A stretch of DNA of 14,388 nucleotides, taken from positions 1-14,388 of the forward strand of contig JALWTJ010000401.1 of assembly GCA_027082895.1 (NCBI GenBank), in the 5' to 3' direction. The stretch comes from Hyphomicrobiales bacterium (GTDB taxonomy: Bacteria > Pseudomonadota > Alphaproteobacteria > Rhizobiales > Devosiaceae). Both the position numbers and the translations under genes were made by a program. The notes below the pieces were generated by a model that saw nothing but the letters and a program-made list of their open reading frames with translations, was not told the DNA's origin and did not search any database. Below are positions 1 to 5,933 of the stretch, one piece after another; the first letter of the stretch is position 1, and each line of letters begins with the position of its first letter.

Positions 1-546
1 GGCGATTCCTGGGTGTTCTTCTTTTCGCATCCGGCCGATTTCACGCCGGTCTGCACCACCGAAATGGGGCGGACGGCGCAACTGGCCGAGGAATTCGCCA
101 AGCGCAATGTCAAGCCGCTGGGTCTGTCCACGGATACGGTCGAGGAACATCTTACCTGGATCAAGGACGTGAATGAAACCCAGCATACGGATCTGGAATT
201 TCCCATTGTTGCCGACAAGAACATGGATATTGCCGATCTTTACGAAATGATCCATCCCGGGGAAAATCCCAATCAGGCGGTGCGTTCGGTGTTCATTATC
301 GACCCGAACAAGAAGGTACGCCTGACCATGACCTACCCGATGAATGTGGGACGTAATTTTGATGAAATCCTGCGGGTCATCGACGCGTTGCAGCTTGCCG
401 ATGCCAAGACCATTGCCACGCCGGCGGACTGGAAGCCGGGCGATGAAGTGATCATTCCGCCCAGCGTGAGCGACGAGCAGGCAAAGGATCTGTTCCCGCA
501 GGGGTTTGAGACCATCAAGCCCTATCTGCGTACCACCAAGCTCTGA
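1..546 (+). CDS. 1-Cys peroxiredoxin (AhpC/TSA family), 5' end missing
   Basis: This is a thiol peroxidase that reduces hydrogen peroxide and organic hydroperoxides, normally in the cytoplasm. The reading frame is open from base 1, so the gene starts outside the window and 181 residues are visible. The motif PADFTPVCTTE lies at visible residues 11-21 and its Cys18 is the peroxidatic cysteine. No other cysteine is present in the visible part, which fits the 1-Cys (PRDX6-like) branch rather than a 2-Cys enzyme. The visible C-terminal arm, with a WKPGDEVIIPP segment and the end PYLRTTKL, also matches that branch. Full family members run to about 210-225 residues, so roughly 30-40 residues are missing. 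The GTG at base 13 is an internal valine, not a start. The gene lies 136 bases upstream of eno on the same strand. Confidence 0.93.
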   Translation, partial: GDSWVFFFSHPADFTPVCTTEMGRTAQLAEEFAKRNVKPLGLSTDTVEEHLTWIKDVNETQHTDLEFPIVADKNMDIADLYEMIHPGENPNQAVRSVFIIDPNKKVRLTMTYPMNVGRNFDEILRVIDALQLADAKTIATPADWKPGDEVIIPPSVSDEQAKDLFPQGFETIKPYLRTTKL

Positions 547-560
547 TGCCTTGTTTCTTG

Positions 561-587
561 CCGGGGCCGGATATTTTCCGGTTCCGG
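561..587 (+). repeat. Inverted repeat after the peroxiredoxin gene
   Basis: An 11-bp arm at 561-571 can pair with 577-587 across a 5-base loop, with two G-U pairs in RNA. It begins 14 bases after the peroxiredoxin stop. What follows is G-rich rather than T-rich, so it lacks the tail of a classical intrinsic terminator. It may be a Rho-type 3' end or an mRNA-stabilising hairpin. Confidence 0.45.
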
Positions 588-610
588 GGGGAGGGAACCA
601 CAATGCCTTT

Positions 611-634
611 CGCATCCCTTTCCTTTCGGATGCG
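611..634 (+). repeat. 7-bp inverted repeat in the eno leader
   Basis: CGCATCC at 611-617 is matched by GGATGCG at 628-634 with a 10-base pyrimidine-rich loop. It lies about 50 bases before the eno start codon. It may be a hairpin in the eno leader; its function is unknown. Confidence 0.3.
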
Positions 635-682
635 GGAGGCGTATCAAGCGACCATCACGTTTGAAGCAAAGGATTCTGAAAC

Positions 683-1966
683 ATGTCCGCCATTCTCGAT
701 ATTGCCGCCCGTCAGATCTATGACAGCCGGGGGAACCCGACCGTGGAAGTGGATGTGGTGCTGGATGATGGAAGTTTTGGTCGCGCTGCCGTGCCTTCGG
801 GTGCGTCCACCGGTGCCCATGAGGCGGTGGAATTGCGCGACGGAGGCCCTGCCTATGGCGGCAAGGGCGTTCTGAAAGCCGTTGAGAACGTCAATACCGA
901 GATTGCCGACGAACTGCATGAAATGGATGCGCTGGACCAGATCGGCATCGACAATGCCATGATCGAACTGGACGGCACTCCCAACAAGAGCCGACTTGGC
1001 GCCAATGCCATTCTGGGGGTTTCCCTGGCGGTGGCACGTGCTGCTGCCGAGTCCTCGGAATTGCCCCTGTTCCGCTATGTGGGCGGTCCCAACGCGCATG
1101 TGCTGCCGGTTCCGATGATGAACATCATCAATGGTGGCGAACATGCGGACAACCCGATTGACATTCAGGAATTCATGATCATGCCCGTGGGGGCAGAGAG
1201 CATTGCCGATGCGGTGCGGATCGGATCGGAAATCTTCCATGTTCTGAAGAAGGAGCTTGGGAGCAAGGGATATAACACCAATGTGGGGGACGAAGGCGGT
1301 TTTGCGCCCAATCTGGACAGTGCCGAACAGGCGCTGGGCTTTATCGTTGATGCCATTTCCAAGGCCGGATACGAACCGGGACAGGATGTGGCGTTGGCGC
1401 TGGATTGCGCCGCGTCGGAATATTTCAAGGATGGCAAGTATGAGTTGAAGGGGGAGGGCAAGAGCCTGACCCCTGAAGAGCATGTGGCCTATCTGGCGGA
1501 TCTGATCAAACGCTTCCCGATCATTTCCATCGAGGATGGCATGGCCGAGGATGACTGGGAGGGTTGGCAGGCCCATACTCGGGAATCCGGCGACAGGGTG
1601 CAACTGGTGGGCGACGACCTGTTCGTGACCAATACCGAGCGGCTGAAAAGCGGCATCAAGATGGGGGTTGCCAATTCCATTCTGGTCAAGGTCAACCAGA
1701 TTGGCACCCTGAGTGAAACCCTTGATGCGGTGCAGACGGCGCACCGGGCAGCCTACACTTCGGTCATTTCCCACCGTTCCGGGGAGACGGAGGACAGTAC
1801 CATTGCCGATCTGGCGGTGGCCCTGAACTGCGGGCAGATCAAGACCGGCTCCCTGTCCCGTTCCGAACGGTTGAGCAAATACAACCAGTTGATCCGTATC
1901 GAGGAACAGCTGGGCACCAGCGCCGTCTATGCGGGCCGGGACTATATCAAGGGGTACAAGGGGTAG
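683..1966 (+). CDS. eno: Enolase (phosphopyruvate hydratase)
   Basis: This cytoplasmic glycolytic enzyme converts 2-phosphoglycerate to phosphoenolpyruvate and needs Mg2+. The 427-residue length is normal for bacterial enolase. The N-terminal segment DSRGNPTVEVDV is typical. Active-site features line up with E. coli enolase: Glu204 in the GDEGGFAP motif (acid/base), Lys336 in LVKVNQIGTL, metal ligands Asp241, Glu284 (in IEDGMAEDDW) and Asp311 (in GDDLFVTN), and the late signature SHRSGETEDSTIADLAV. The ATG at 683 is preceded by an AAAGGA-type ribosome binding site and starts the conserved N-terminus. No clear T-tailed terminator follows. In many alphaproteobacteria eno lies next to ftsB and pdhA; here 3.4 kb separate them. 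Confidence 0.98.
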   Translation: MSAILDIAARQIYDSRGNPTVEVDVVLDDGSFGRAAVPSGASTGAHEAVELRDGGPAYGGKGVLKAVENVNTEIADELHEMDALDQIGIDNAMIELDGTPNKSRLGANAILGVSLAVARAAAESSELPLFRYVGGPNAHVLPVPMMNIINGGEHADNPIDIQEFMIMPVGAESIADAVRIGSEIFHVLKKELGSKGYNTNVGDEGGFAPNLDSAEQALGFIVDAISKAGYEPGQDVALALDCAASEYFKDGKYELKGEGKSLTPEEHVAYLADLIKRFPIISIEDGMAEDDWEGWQAHTRESGDRVQLVGDDLFVTNTERLKSGIKMGVANSILVKVNQIGTLSETLDAVQTAHRAAYTSVISHRSGETEDSTIADLAVALNCGQIKTGSLSRSERLSKYNQLIRIEEQLGTSAVYAGRDYIKGYKG

Positions 1967-2162
1967 GGGAACGCTTCAAGGAAGAGGCTGACGCCTGACG
2001 GTCCGGCACCTTGCTGCTGCCCTGTTTTCCAAACCATGTTGCCTTCAATGAAGACAGCCGTGCATCTGCGACCACTTGAATTGTTTTGACAATAAAGCTG
2101 GGCGCCGACGCCATTCAGGCGGGGCGTATCTGGGAGGGAAAACGGGGTGTTGTCCGCCTATA

Positions 2163-2174
2163 CTTGTCGACAAG
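2163..2174. repeat. Perfect 12-bp palindrome CTTGTCGACAAG
   Basis: CTTGTCGACAAG reads the same on both strands and lies 53 bases before the start codon of the secreted-protein gene at 2228. Its position in the leader or promoter region makes an operator possible, but I know of no specific regulator for it. Confidence 0.35.
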
Positions 2175-2192
2175 GCCGCAAATAGTTACCAT

Positions 2193-2225
2193 TATCCCCT
2201 GTTTCACTGGATAGAGAAGGGGATA
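2193..2225 (+). promoter_or_regulatory. Inverted repeat covering the ribosome binding site of the 2228 gene
   Basis: TATCCCCT at 2193-2200 is the exact reverse complement of AGGGGATA at 2218-2225, with a 17-base loop. The right arm is the Shine-Dalgarno region (AAGGGG), two bases before the ATG at 2228. If the hairpin forms in the mRNA it would hide the ribosome binding site and limit translation until opened. The pairing is seen directly; regulation is inference. Confidence 0.4.
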
Positions 2226-2227
2226 CA

Positions 2228-2677
2228 ATGGCAAAAATTCCTGCGGGTTCTTTCCTTTTGGCATCTGCTGCGGGTCTTGTACTCGGGCTGGTGATGGGGG
2301 CAAGTGCAGTTCTTGCCCAGAGCAATGGGGCACAGCAGGGCTACGGTGTTGCCGGTTTGTGGCAATGTGAAAGTGGTATCCGTCCCATCAACAACAATCC
2401 GAATCTTCCGGCCGTCTACATCCAGTTCCGGATGATGGTTAATCCGGACGGCACGGTTCAGGCCCAGGGCATCATGAACGAGCAGAGCCAGTTTGCTGCC
2501 CAGGGCAACTGGCAGCTTTCTCAAGATGGATCATTCGTAATTCAGGGGCAAATGCAGGATGTTCTTGGCGTTTCCCCCTGGCTCTTTGGTTCCATGGTTA
2601 CGTCGCCAAACACCATGAGTACCCAGGCGATGGACCAGGCAAATATTGTGGCCAATCAATGCCAGAGAATTCAGTAG
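2228..2677 (+). CDS. Hypothetical secreted protein, 149 aa
   Basis: I do not recognise the family. Residues 1-30 form a signal peptide: a Lys-containing start, a long hydrophobic Leu/Ala/Gly/Val core, and a VLA-Q junction after Ala30. The mature part is about 119 residues with exactly two cysteines, Cys47 (in LWQCES) and Cys145 (in NQCQR). They sit near its two ends and could form a disulfide in the periplasm. The middle alternates polar and hydrophobic residues with Gly/Asp turns (VNPDGTVQAQG, LSQDGSFVIQG), which suggests repeated beta hairpins in a small beta-barrel or sandwich. It is rich in Gln, Met and Asn. The start is supported by AAGGGG just upstream, and a T-tailed terminator follows. 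It appears to be a single-gene unit convergent with the cytochrome gene. Confidence 0.75.
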   Translation: MAKIPAGSFLLASAAGLVLGLVMGASAVLAQSNGAQQGYGVAGLWQCESGIRPINNNPNLPAVYIQFRMMVNPDGTVQAQGIMNEQSQFAAQGNWQLSQDGSFVIQGQMQDVLGVSPWLFGSMVTSPNTMSTQAMDQANIVANQCQRIQ

Positions 2678-2743
2678 GCTGAACTTTCAACCTGCTGCGT
2701 CAACCCGCATTTCCCCGAATGGGAATGGGCCATATTCGTTGAG

Positions 2744-2779
2744 GGCCGGACGTACGGTGTGCGCCCGGCCTGTTTTGTT
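2744..2779 (+). terminator. Intrinsic terminator after the secreted-protein gene
   Basis: GGCCGG at 2744-2749 pairs with CCGGCC at 2765-2770 and is followed by TGTTTTGTT. The stem and T-rich tail are oriented for plus-strand transcripts from the 2228 gene. The site lies between that gene and the convergent cytochrome gene. Confidence 0.6.
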
Positions 2780-2790
2780 CGCTTGAACAA

Positions 2791-3264
2791 TCAGTCCATG
2801 TTGTCCATGTCGGCCCGGATGTTTTCGGGCACATCATCCATGGAGAATGTTTTCTGTTCTTCGGGACTTGCCAGAAATCCGATCAGACCAGCCAGTTCTT
2901 CCGGGCTCAGTTCAATCTGACCGCCCAGTTCATCCTCCTGCATGGGGATCATGATCGCGGCCTTTTCCCACAGGTCCGAGGCAACTTCCATGGCGTTGAT
3001 CGGGGTATCATAGGCGCCATATGTCAGGTCGGGGCCATCTTCTCCGCCAATGCCGTTCATCTGGTGGCATACGACGCACCCCTTTTCAGCAAAGACCTTG
3101 TGACCGATGGCCGGATCGAAGGGAGGAAAGACCAACTGGTCATTGAGGGAGAACCCGTTGGTTGCGGCCTCGGGTGACAGGGCAACCATGTCACTTGCCT
3201 GTGTAGCCATCGCGAACGAGGAAAGCACGGCTCCTGCAATCATCAACTGTCCGAACAATTTCAT
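2791..3264 (-). CDS. Periplasmic mono-haem c-type cytochrome, 157 aa
   Basis: This is a small soluble electron carrier exported by the Sec route. Residues 1-23 form a signal peptide ending TQA-S. The single haem site is Cys63-Val-Val-Cys66-His67. Met108 in the segment IMIPMQEDE is the likely distal haem ligand. A helical stretch, LSPEELAGLIGFLASPEE (residues 119-136), is the usual C-terminal helix of class I cytochromes, followed by an acidic tail. I place the start at 3264 because MKLF begins a clean signal peptide and AAAGGAA lies at proper distance; the longer frame from 3315 would add 17 residues before the signal peptide. The gene is divergent from the cupredoxin, with 255 bases and an FNR-type palindrome between them. 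Its redox partner cannot be read from the sequence. Confidence 0.9.
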   Translation of the reverse strand: MKLFGQLMIAGAVLSSFAMATQASDMVALSPEAATNGFSLNDQLVFPPFDPAIGHKVFAEKGCVVCHQMNGIGGEDGPDLTYGAYDTPINAMEVASDLWEKAAIMIPMQEDELGGQIELSPEELAGLIGFLASPEEQKTFSMDDVPENIRADMDNMD

Positions 3265-3381
3265 GGCAGTTTCCTTTCTGCACGTTTTTCGTGCTGTTGA
3301 ATTTCGTGCCGACATCTTGTGGCTAAACAGCCAACAGAACCGGTACGCCCATGAAGGTTAGCGCTCACACGATGGACGGAT

Positions 3382-3395
3382 TTGACATAAGTCAA
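3382..3395. promoter_or_regulatory. FNR/FixK/DNR-type operator between divergent electron-carrier genes
   Basis: TTGACATAAGTCAA is a perfect TTGAC-N4-GTCAA inverted repeat, matching the TTGA-N6-TCAA core bound by FNR, FixK, ANR and DNR proteins of the CRP/FNR superfamily. Its centre is about 130 bases from the cupredoxin start and about 125 bases from the cytochrome start. Weak -10-like hexamers lie on both sides: TAGACA at 3416-3421 on plus, and TAACCT (reverse complement of 3355-3360) on minus. Both would place the centre near -40, the usual class II activator position. The motif is seen; the regulator and its effect are inferred. Confidence 0.65.
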
Positions 3396-3443
3396 GGTGG
3401 TGACTCCCGTTGAGGTAGACAACGTTTCCGTCAGACAAGTTTA

Positions 3444-3486
3444 CAGCGAAGTAACGCTTCAATTTCAACTTCGCGCGGCTTCGCTG
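3444..3486 (+). promoter_or_regulatory. Leader with two competing hairpins before the cupredoxin gene
   Basis: CAGCGAAG (3444-3451) is the exact reverse complement of CTTCGCTG (3479-3486). GCGAAGT (3446-3452) is also the reverse complement of ACTTCGC (3468-3474). The two pairings share the same left arm and cannot form together. The element ends 33 bases before the start codon. A role in mRNA stability or translation control is only a possibility. Confidence 0.35.
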
Positions 3487-3519
3487 CAAAATAAATTGCC
3501 AAATATATGGAGAAGTAAC

Positions 3520-4047
3520 ATGACCACGACCATGACCAGACGTGCAGTAATGGGCCTGATGGCCACGAGCGCCGCCGCGATGGCTTTTGCGCGCCCCTCC
3601 CTGGCGCAGGAAGATACCAAGACGATCGTTCAGGTGAACATGTGGGACAATGGGGCTGATCAGATCAGCGGTTTTGACATGGAGCATCGCGTCATGCTCG
3701 GAACGCCCGATGCGGCCTTCAAGGATGATGCGCCGATGGGCTTTACCCCCAACAAGTATGTGGTTCCGCATGGGGATGTGACCTTTGTTGCCACCAACAC
3801 GTCCGAGTTGCAGGAGCACGAAATGATCGTGATCCCCATTGCTGATGTCACCGCACCCTTGCCCTATGACGAGGATTCCGAACGGCTGGACGAGGATGCC
3901 GCCGGCGCCATTGGCGAGGTTCCCGAAACAAAACCGGGTGAAACAGGCAGCGTAACCCTGCGTCTCAGTCCGGGCACCTATATGCTGGCCTGCAACATTG
4001 CCGGGCACTATGCCATGGGCATGTGGACACTGATCACCGTGATCTGA
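3520..4047 (+). CDS. Cupredoxin (plastocyanin/azurin-like type 1 copper protein)
   Basis: This is a periplasmic blue-copper electron carrier of 175 residues. The N-terminus has twin arginines (MTRRAVMG, Arg7-Arg8), a hydrophobic stretch and a SLA-Q cleavage site after Ala29, so export by the Tat route is likely. The mature protein is one cupredoxin domain. Likely copper ligands are His100 (in EHEMIV), Cys158, His163 and Met168, in the C-terminal motif CNIAGHYAMGM. Residues 116-136 form a strongly acidic insert (DEDSERLDEDAAG and following), which may be a docking surface. The start at 3520 is chosen because GGAG lies just upstream and it begins the Tat signal; a longer frame from a GTG at 3397 would begin right at the edge of the FNR-type site. 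A strong terminator follows. It pairs divergently with the cytochrome c gene. Confidence 0.9.
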   Translation: MTTTMTRRAVMGLMATSAAAMAFARPSLAQEDTKTIVQVNMWDNGADQISGFDMEHRVMLGTPDAAFKDDAPMGFTPNKYVVPHGDVTFVATNTSELQEHEMIVIPIADVTAPLPYDEDSERLDEDAAGAIGEVPETKPGETGSVTLRLSPGTYMLACNIAGHYAMGMWTLITVI

Positions 4048-4071
4048 GCGAAAGTTCACGGCACGAATGGG

Positions 4072-4100
4072 GGTCGGGCGAAATTCGCCCGGCCTTTTTT
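4072..4100 (+). terminator. Strong intrinsic terminator after the cupredoxin gene
   Basis: A stem of about 11 bp is formed by 4072-4082 and 4084-4094, including one T-G pair, and is followed by six T residues at 4095-4100. It begins 25 bases after the cupredoxin stop and is oriented for plus-strand transcripts, so the cupredoxin is probably monocistronic. Confidence 0.85.
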
Positions 4101-4162
4101 ATGTGATCATGCAGGTCCACCATCAATCACGCCAGCAGACCATACCCTCAAATCGCGCATTA

Positions 4163-5260
4163 TCATGATTGTTCGTTCAGCCAGGTAACCTCATGAACAT
4201 GGGCATTGCTGGCGACTGCAAGTATTTGGGTTCTGCCATCTTCTTTGCCGCCCCGCCACAGCCTCAACGTCAAGGTTGGCCCCTTCAGTTCCTCGACCTG
4301 CTCAAATGCCAGCCATGCCACCGGGGCAGACCGGGTTGCCTGCGCGCCAGCCTTTTCTATCTGCTGTCGGATCCGTTTCCGGACTTCATCAGGGAAATAT
4401 TGATAGGCGATTGAATGGAACAGCACGCGCACCATTCCAGGATCACCTTTGCGATCAAATTGTGCTTCAACCCAGTCTGCCGCATCGCTTTGGATCACAA
4501 TCGGCGGGTCGGACAGGGCAATATCAATAGCCGCTTCCAACCGTTTCATCCGGTCTGTCTGGTCGGGCCAGACAAAAGCCAGCAAACGTTTTCGTTGTTC
4601 GGGGTCGCGAAAATCGAGCGGATTAAGATCACATCCGCGCCGTTCCCGAATTTCCACTTTGTTCAATTCCGGCACAGGGCCATGCCAGTCAGGTGCAATA
4701 ATCGGGGCATTGTCCCTGTCGCCCACAGGCTGGTCCGCGATCTGGTAGCGGAAACGATCGGGAAACAGATTCAGTCCGCCGCTTGCCCCGACCTCAAACA
4801 GGGAAAGGGGCAGGCCGGTTTTACGGGCAATAGCACCCATGCCCGGATAAAGGATACCGGATCGGGCCACTTCACTGGTTTGAGGCGCATGCTTTAGCCA
4901 TGCGCATATTTCGTTGTCCGCACTTTTGATGGAACGGTTCAAAACCTGCCGGAAGGTAGCATCTTCCGGCATTCTGCCGTCAGGCGGATAGCATTCAGCC
5001 AGATCAGGAAGGTTCCCGCCCCGGACCAGACCGTGCAAGGCACCTGCAACCCGAAGAGCGAGCGCGTCACCCGTGGCATCGGGAATGCCCTGCCAGTTCA
5101 GTATTTTGCGCCCGGTGCTGGAGGTATGGTCCAGCACCTTCTCAAACTGACGTAACAAGCGTGCCGTAAATGGGGACCCAAGGCGTTGGCACCAGCCGGC
5201 CTGCACATGAAAGCTCTGACGGATGGTTTCTTCTTTGATCATGGCAAAGTATGTCAGCAT
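4163..5260 (-). CDS. DUF2332 family protein, 365 aa
   Basis: This is a conserved bacterial protein of unknown function, and its length is close to the family norm. Family features are the N-terminal segment QAGWCQRLGSPFTARLL, the middle motif FEVGASGGLNL (residues 155-165), the following Asp/Arg/Tyr-rich stretch, and VLFHSIAYQYFP in the C-terminal half. The Gly-rich FEVGASGGLNL resembles the nucleotide-binding loop of Rossmann-type methyltransferases, but that is only a resemblance and no enzyme activity can be assigned. No signal peptide or membrane segment is visible, so it is probably cytoplasmic. The start is uncertain: ATG at 5260 has GGAG about 16 bases upstream, and an in-frame ATG at 5242 (MIKEET) lacks a clear ribosome site. 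The gene is divergent from ftsB, with 108 bases between them, and convergent with the cupredoxin. Confidence 0.8.
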   Translation of the reverse strand: MLTYFAMIKEETIRQSFHVQAGWCQRLGSPFTARLLRQFEKVLDHTSSTGRKILNWQGIPDATGDALALRVAGALHGLVRGGNLPDLAECYPPDGRMPEDATFRQVLNRSIKSADNEICAWLKHAPQTSEVARSGILYPGMGAIARKTGLPLSLFEVGASGGLNLFPDRFRYQIADQPVGDRDNAPIIAPDWHGPVPELNKVEIRERRGCDLNPLDFRDPEQRKRLLAFVWPDQTDRMKRLEAAIDIALSDPPIVIQSDAADWVEAQFDRKGDPGMVRVLFHSIAYQYFPDEVRKRIRQQIEKAGAQATRSAPVAWLAFEQVEELKGPTLTLRLWRGGKEDGRTQILAVASNAHVHEVTWLNEQS

Positions 5261-5368
5261 TGCTGACTTGATTCAACTCCCGTTCCCAAATGCATGTCTG
5301 TGGTAGCAACCGCTCCTTAACGGCTTTGCTTTAACAACGAAATCAGCATTTGATCAAAAAGGCCTCTC

Positions 5369-5689
5369 ATGACCACACGCCTGAAACGCCCGGCGGTTTT
5401 TCGTCATTTTTTCATCGGTACCTTGCTGATCGCATTTCAGGCCTACCTGGGATACAGCGCCATCAATGGACATTTTGGCATTGCCAGTCAGAAGCAGATG
5501 CTGTCCGATATCGAGGTTCTGAAAGCTCGGCAAGCCAGTTTGCAGGCCCAGATTGATGCCTATAAGCAACGCATTTCCCTGTTTGATCCGCAAAAGCTGG
5601 ATCCGGATATTGTCAGCGAGAATGCGCGTGCCTTGTTGTCCATGGCCGATCCGCGGGACATCATCGTGCGCCTGCCACCGGCAAAATAA
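5369..5689 (+). CDS. ftsB: FtsB/DivIC-type septum formation initiator protein
   Basis: This is a small bitopic membrane protein of the division complex, which in E. coli works with FtsL and FtsQ to activate septal wall synthesis. It has 106 residues: a basic cytoplasmic start (MTTRLKRP), one transmembrane helix at about residues 13-32, a periplasmic coiled coil at about 42-70 (SDIEVLKARQASLQAQIDAY), and a C-terminal part with LDPDIVSENARALLSMADPRDII, the usual end of alphaproteobacterial FtsB. AAAGG lies 6 bases before the ATG. Position immediately upstream of the pdh genes is the common alphaproteobacterial order and supports the call. Confidence 0.87.
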   Translation: MTTRLKRPAVFRHFFIGTLLIAFQAYLGYSAINGHFGIASQKQMLSDIEVLKARQASLQAQIDAYKQRISLFDPQKLDPDIVSENARALLSMADPRDIIVRLPPAK

Positions 5690-5696
5690 CTGCATT

Positions 5697-5726
5697 TCAG
5701 TTTATTGTGACTCTTAACTGATTTTT
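5697..5726 (+). terminator. Possible weak terminator after ftsB
   Basis: TCAGTT (5697-5702) pairs with AACTGA (5716-5721) across a 13-base loop and is followed directly by TTTTT. The stem is short and AT-rich, so termination would be partial at best. It overlaps the CtrA-like near match at 5714-5728. Confidence 0.3.
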
Positions 5727-5728
5727 AG

Positions 5729-5757
5729 TTGACTGTGTAACATTTTGATATTGCAAT
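5729..5757 (+). promoter_or_regulatory. Candidate sigma-70 promoter for the pdh operon
   Basis: TTGACT (5729-5734) is separated by 17 bases from TGCAAT (5752-5757), giving 5/6 and 4/6 matches to the housekeeping consensus. It lies in the 244-base gap between ftsB and pdhA, about 175 bases before the pdhA start, so the mRNA would have a long leader. Spacing is ideal, but the call rests on consensus matching only. Confidence 0.4.
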
Positions 5758-5933
5758 GCGATTCACGACGATTTTTGTGCTGATCGTCTTTGCGAAATGT
5801 GCCGGGCCGGTTACACTGCAATGGATTCACCGACGTCCGGATGTTTGTGCCTCTCAGGGGCGGGTCCGGGTCTGTTTATGCAATTGATCATGGTGCCGCG
5901 ATCCCGACAGGGGCGGCGCAAGGGAGAAAGCCA

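Noticed and set aside
546..875. 109-codon plus-strand frame overlapping the start of eno
   Set aside because: It overlaps eno in another frame, and its sequence (Met/Trp/Pro/Arg rich) is not protein-like.
644..1774. 376-codon open frame on the minus strand opposite eno
   Set aside because: It is antisense to a certain enolase gene; its composition (His, Arg and Gly rich) is the usual shadow of GC-rich coding DNA, and no domain is recognisable.
2086..2116. TTGACA at 2086-2091 as a promoter for the secreted-protein gene
   Set aside because: The -35 is perfect, but no acceptable -10 hexamer lies 16-19 bases downstream; kept only as a possibility.
3265..3315. 17-codon N-terminal extension of the cytochrome
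   Set aside because: A clean signal peptide and good AAAGGAA site support the start at 3264.
3397..3519. GTG-initiated extension of the cupredoxin
   Set aside because: It would begin two bases from the FNR-type palindrome and would put 41 residues before a normal Tat signal peptide.
5790..5933. 48-codon N-terminal extension of PdhA from an upstream ATG
   Set aside because: The strong AAGGGAG site and the typical PdhA start at 5934 explain the gene; the extension has no family similarity that I can see.
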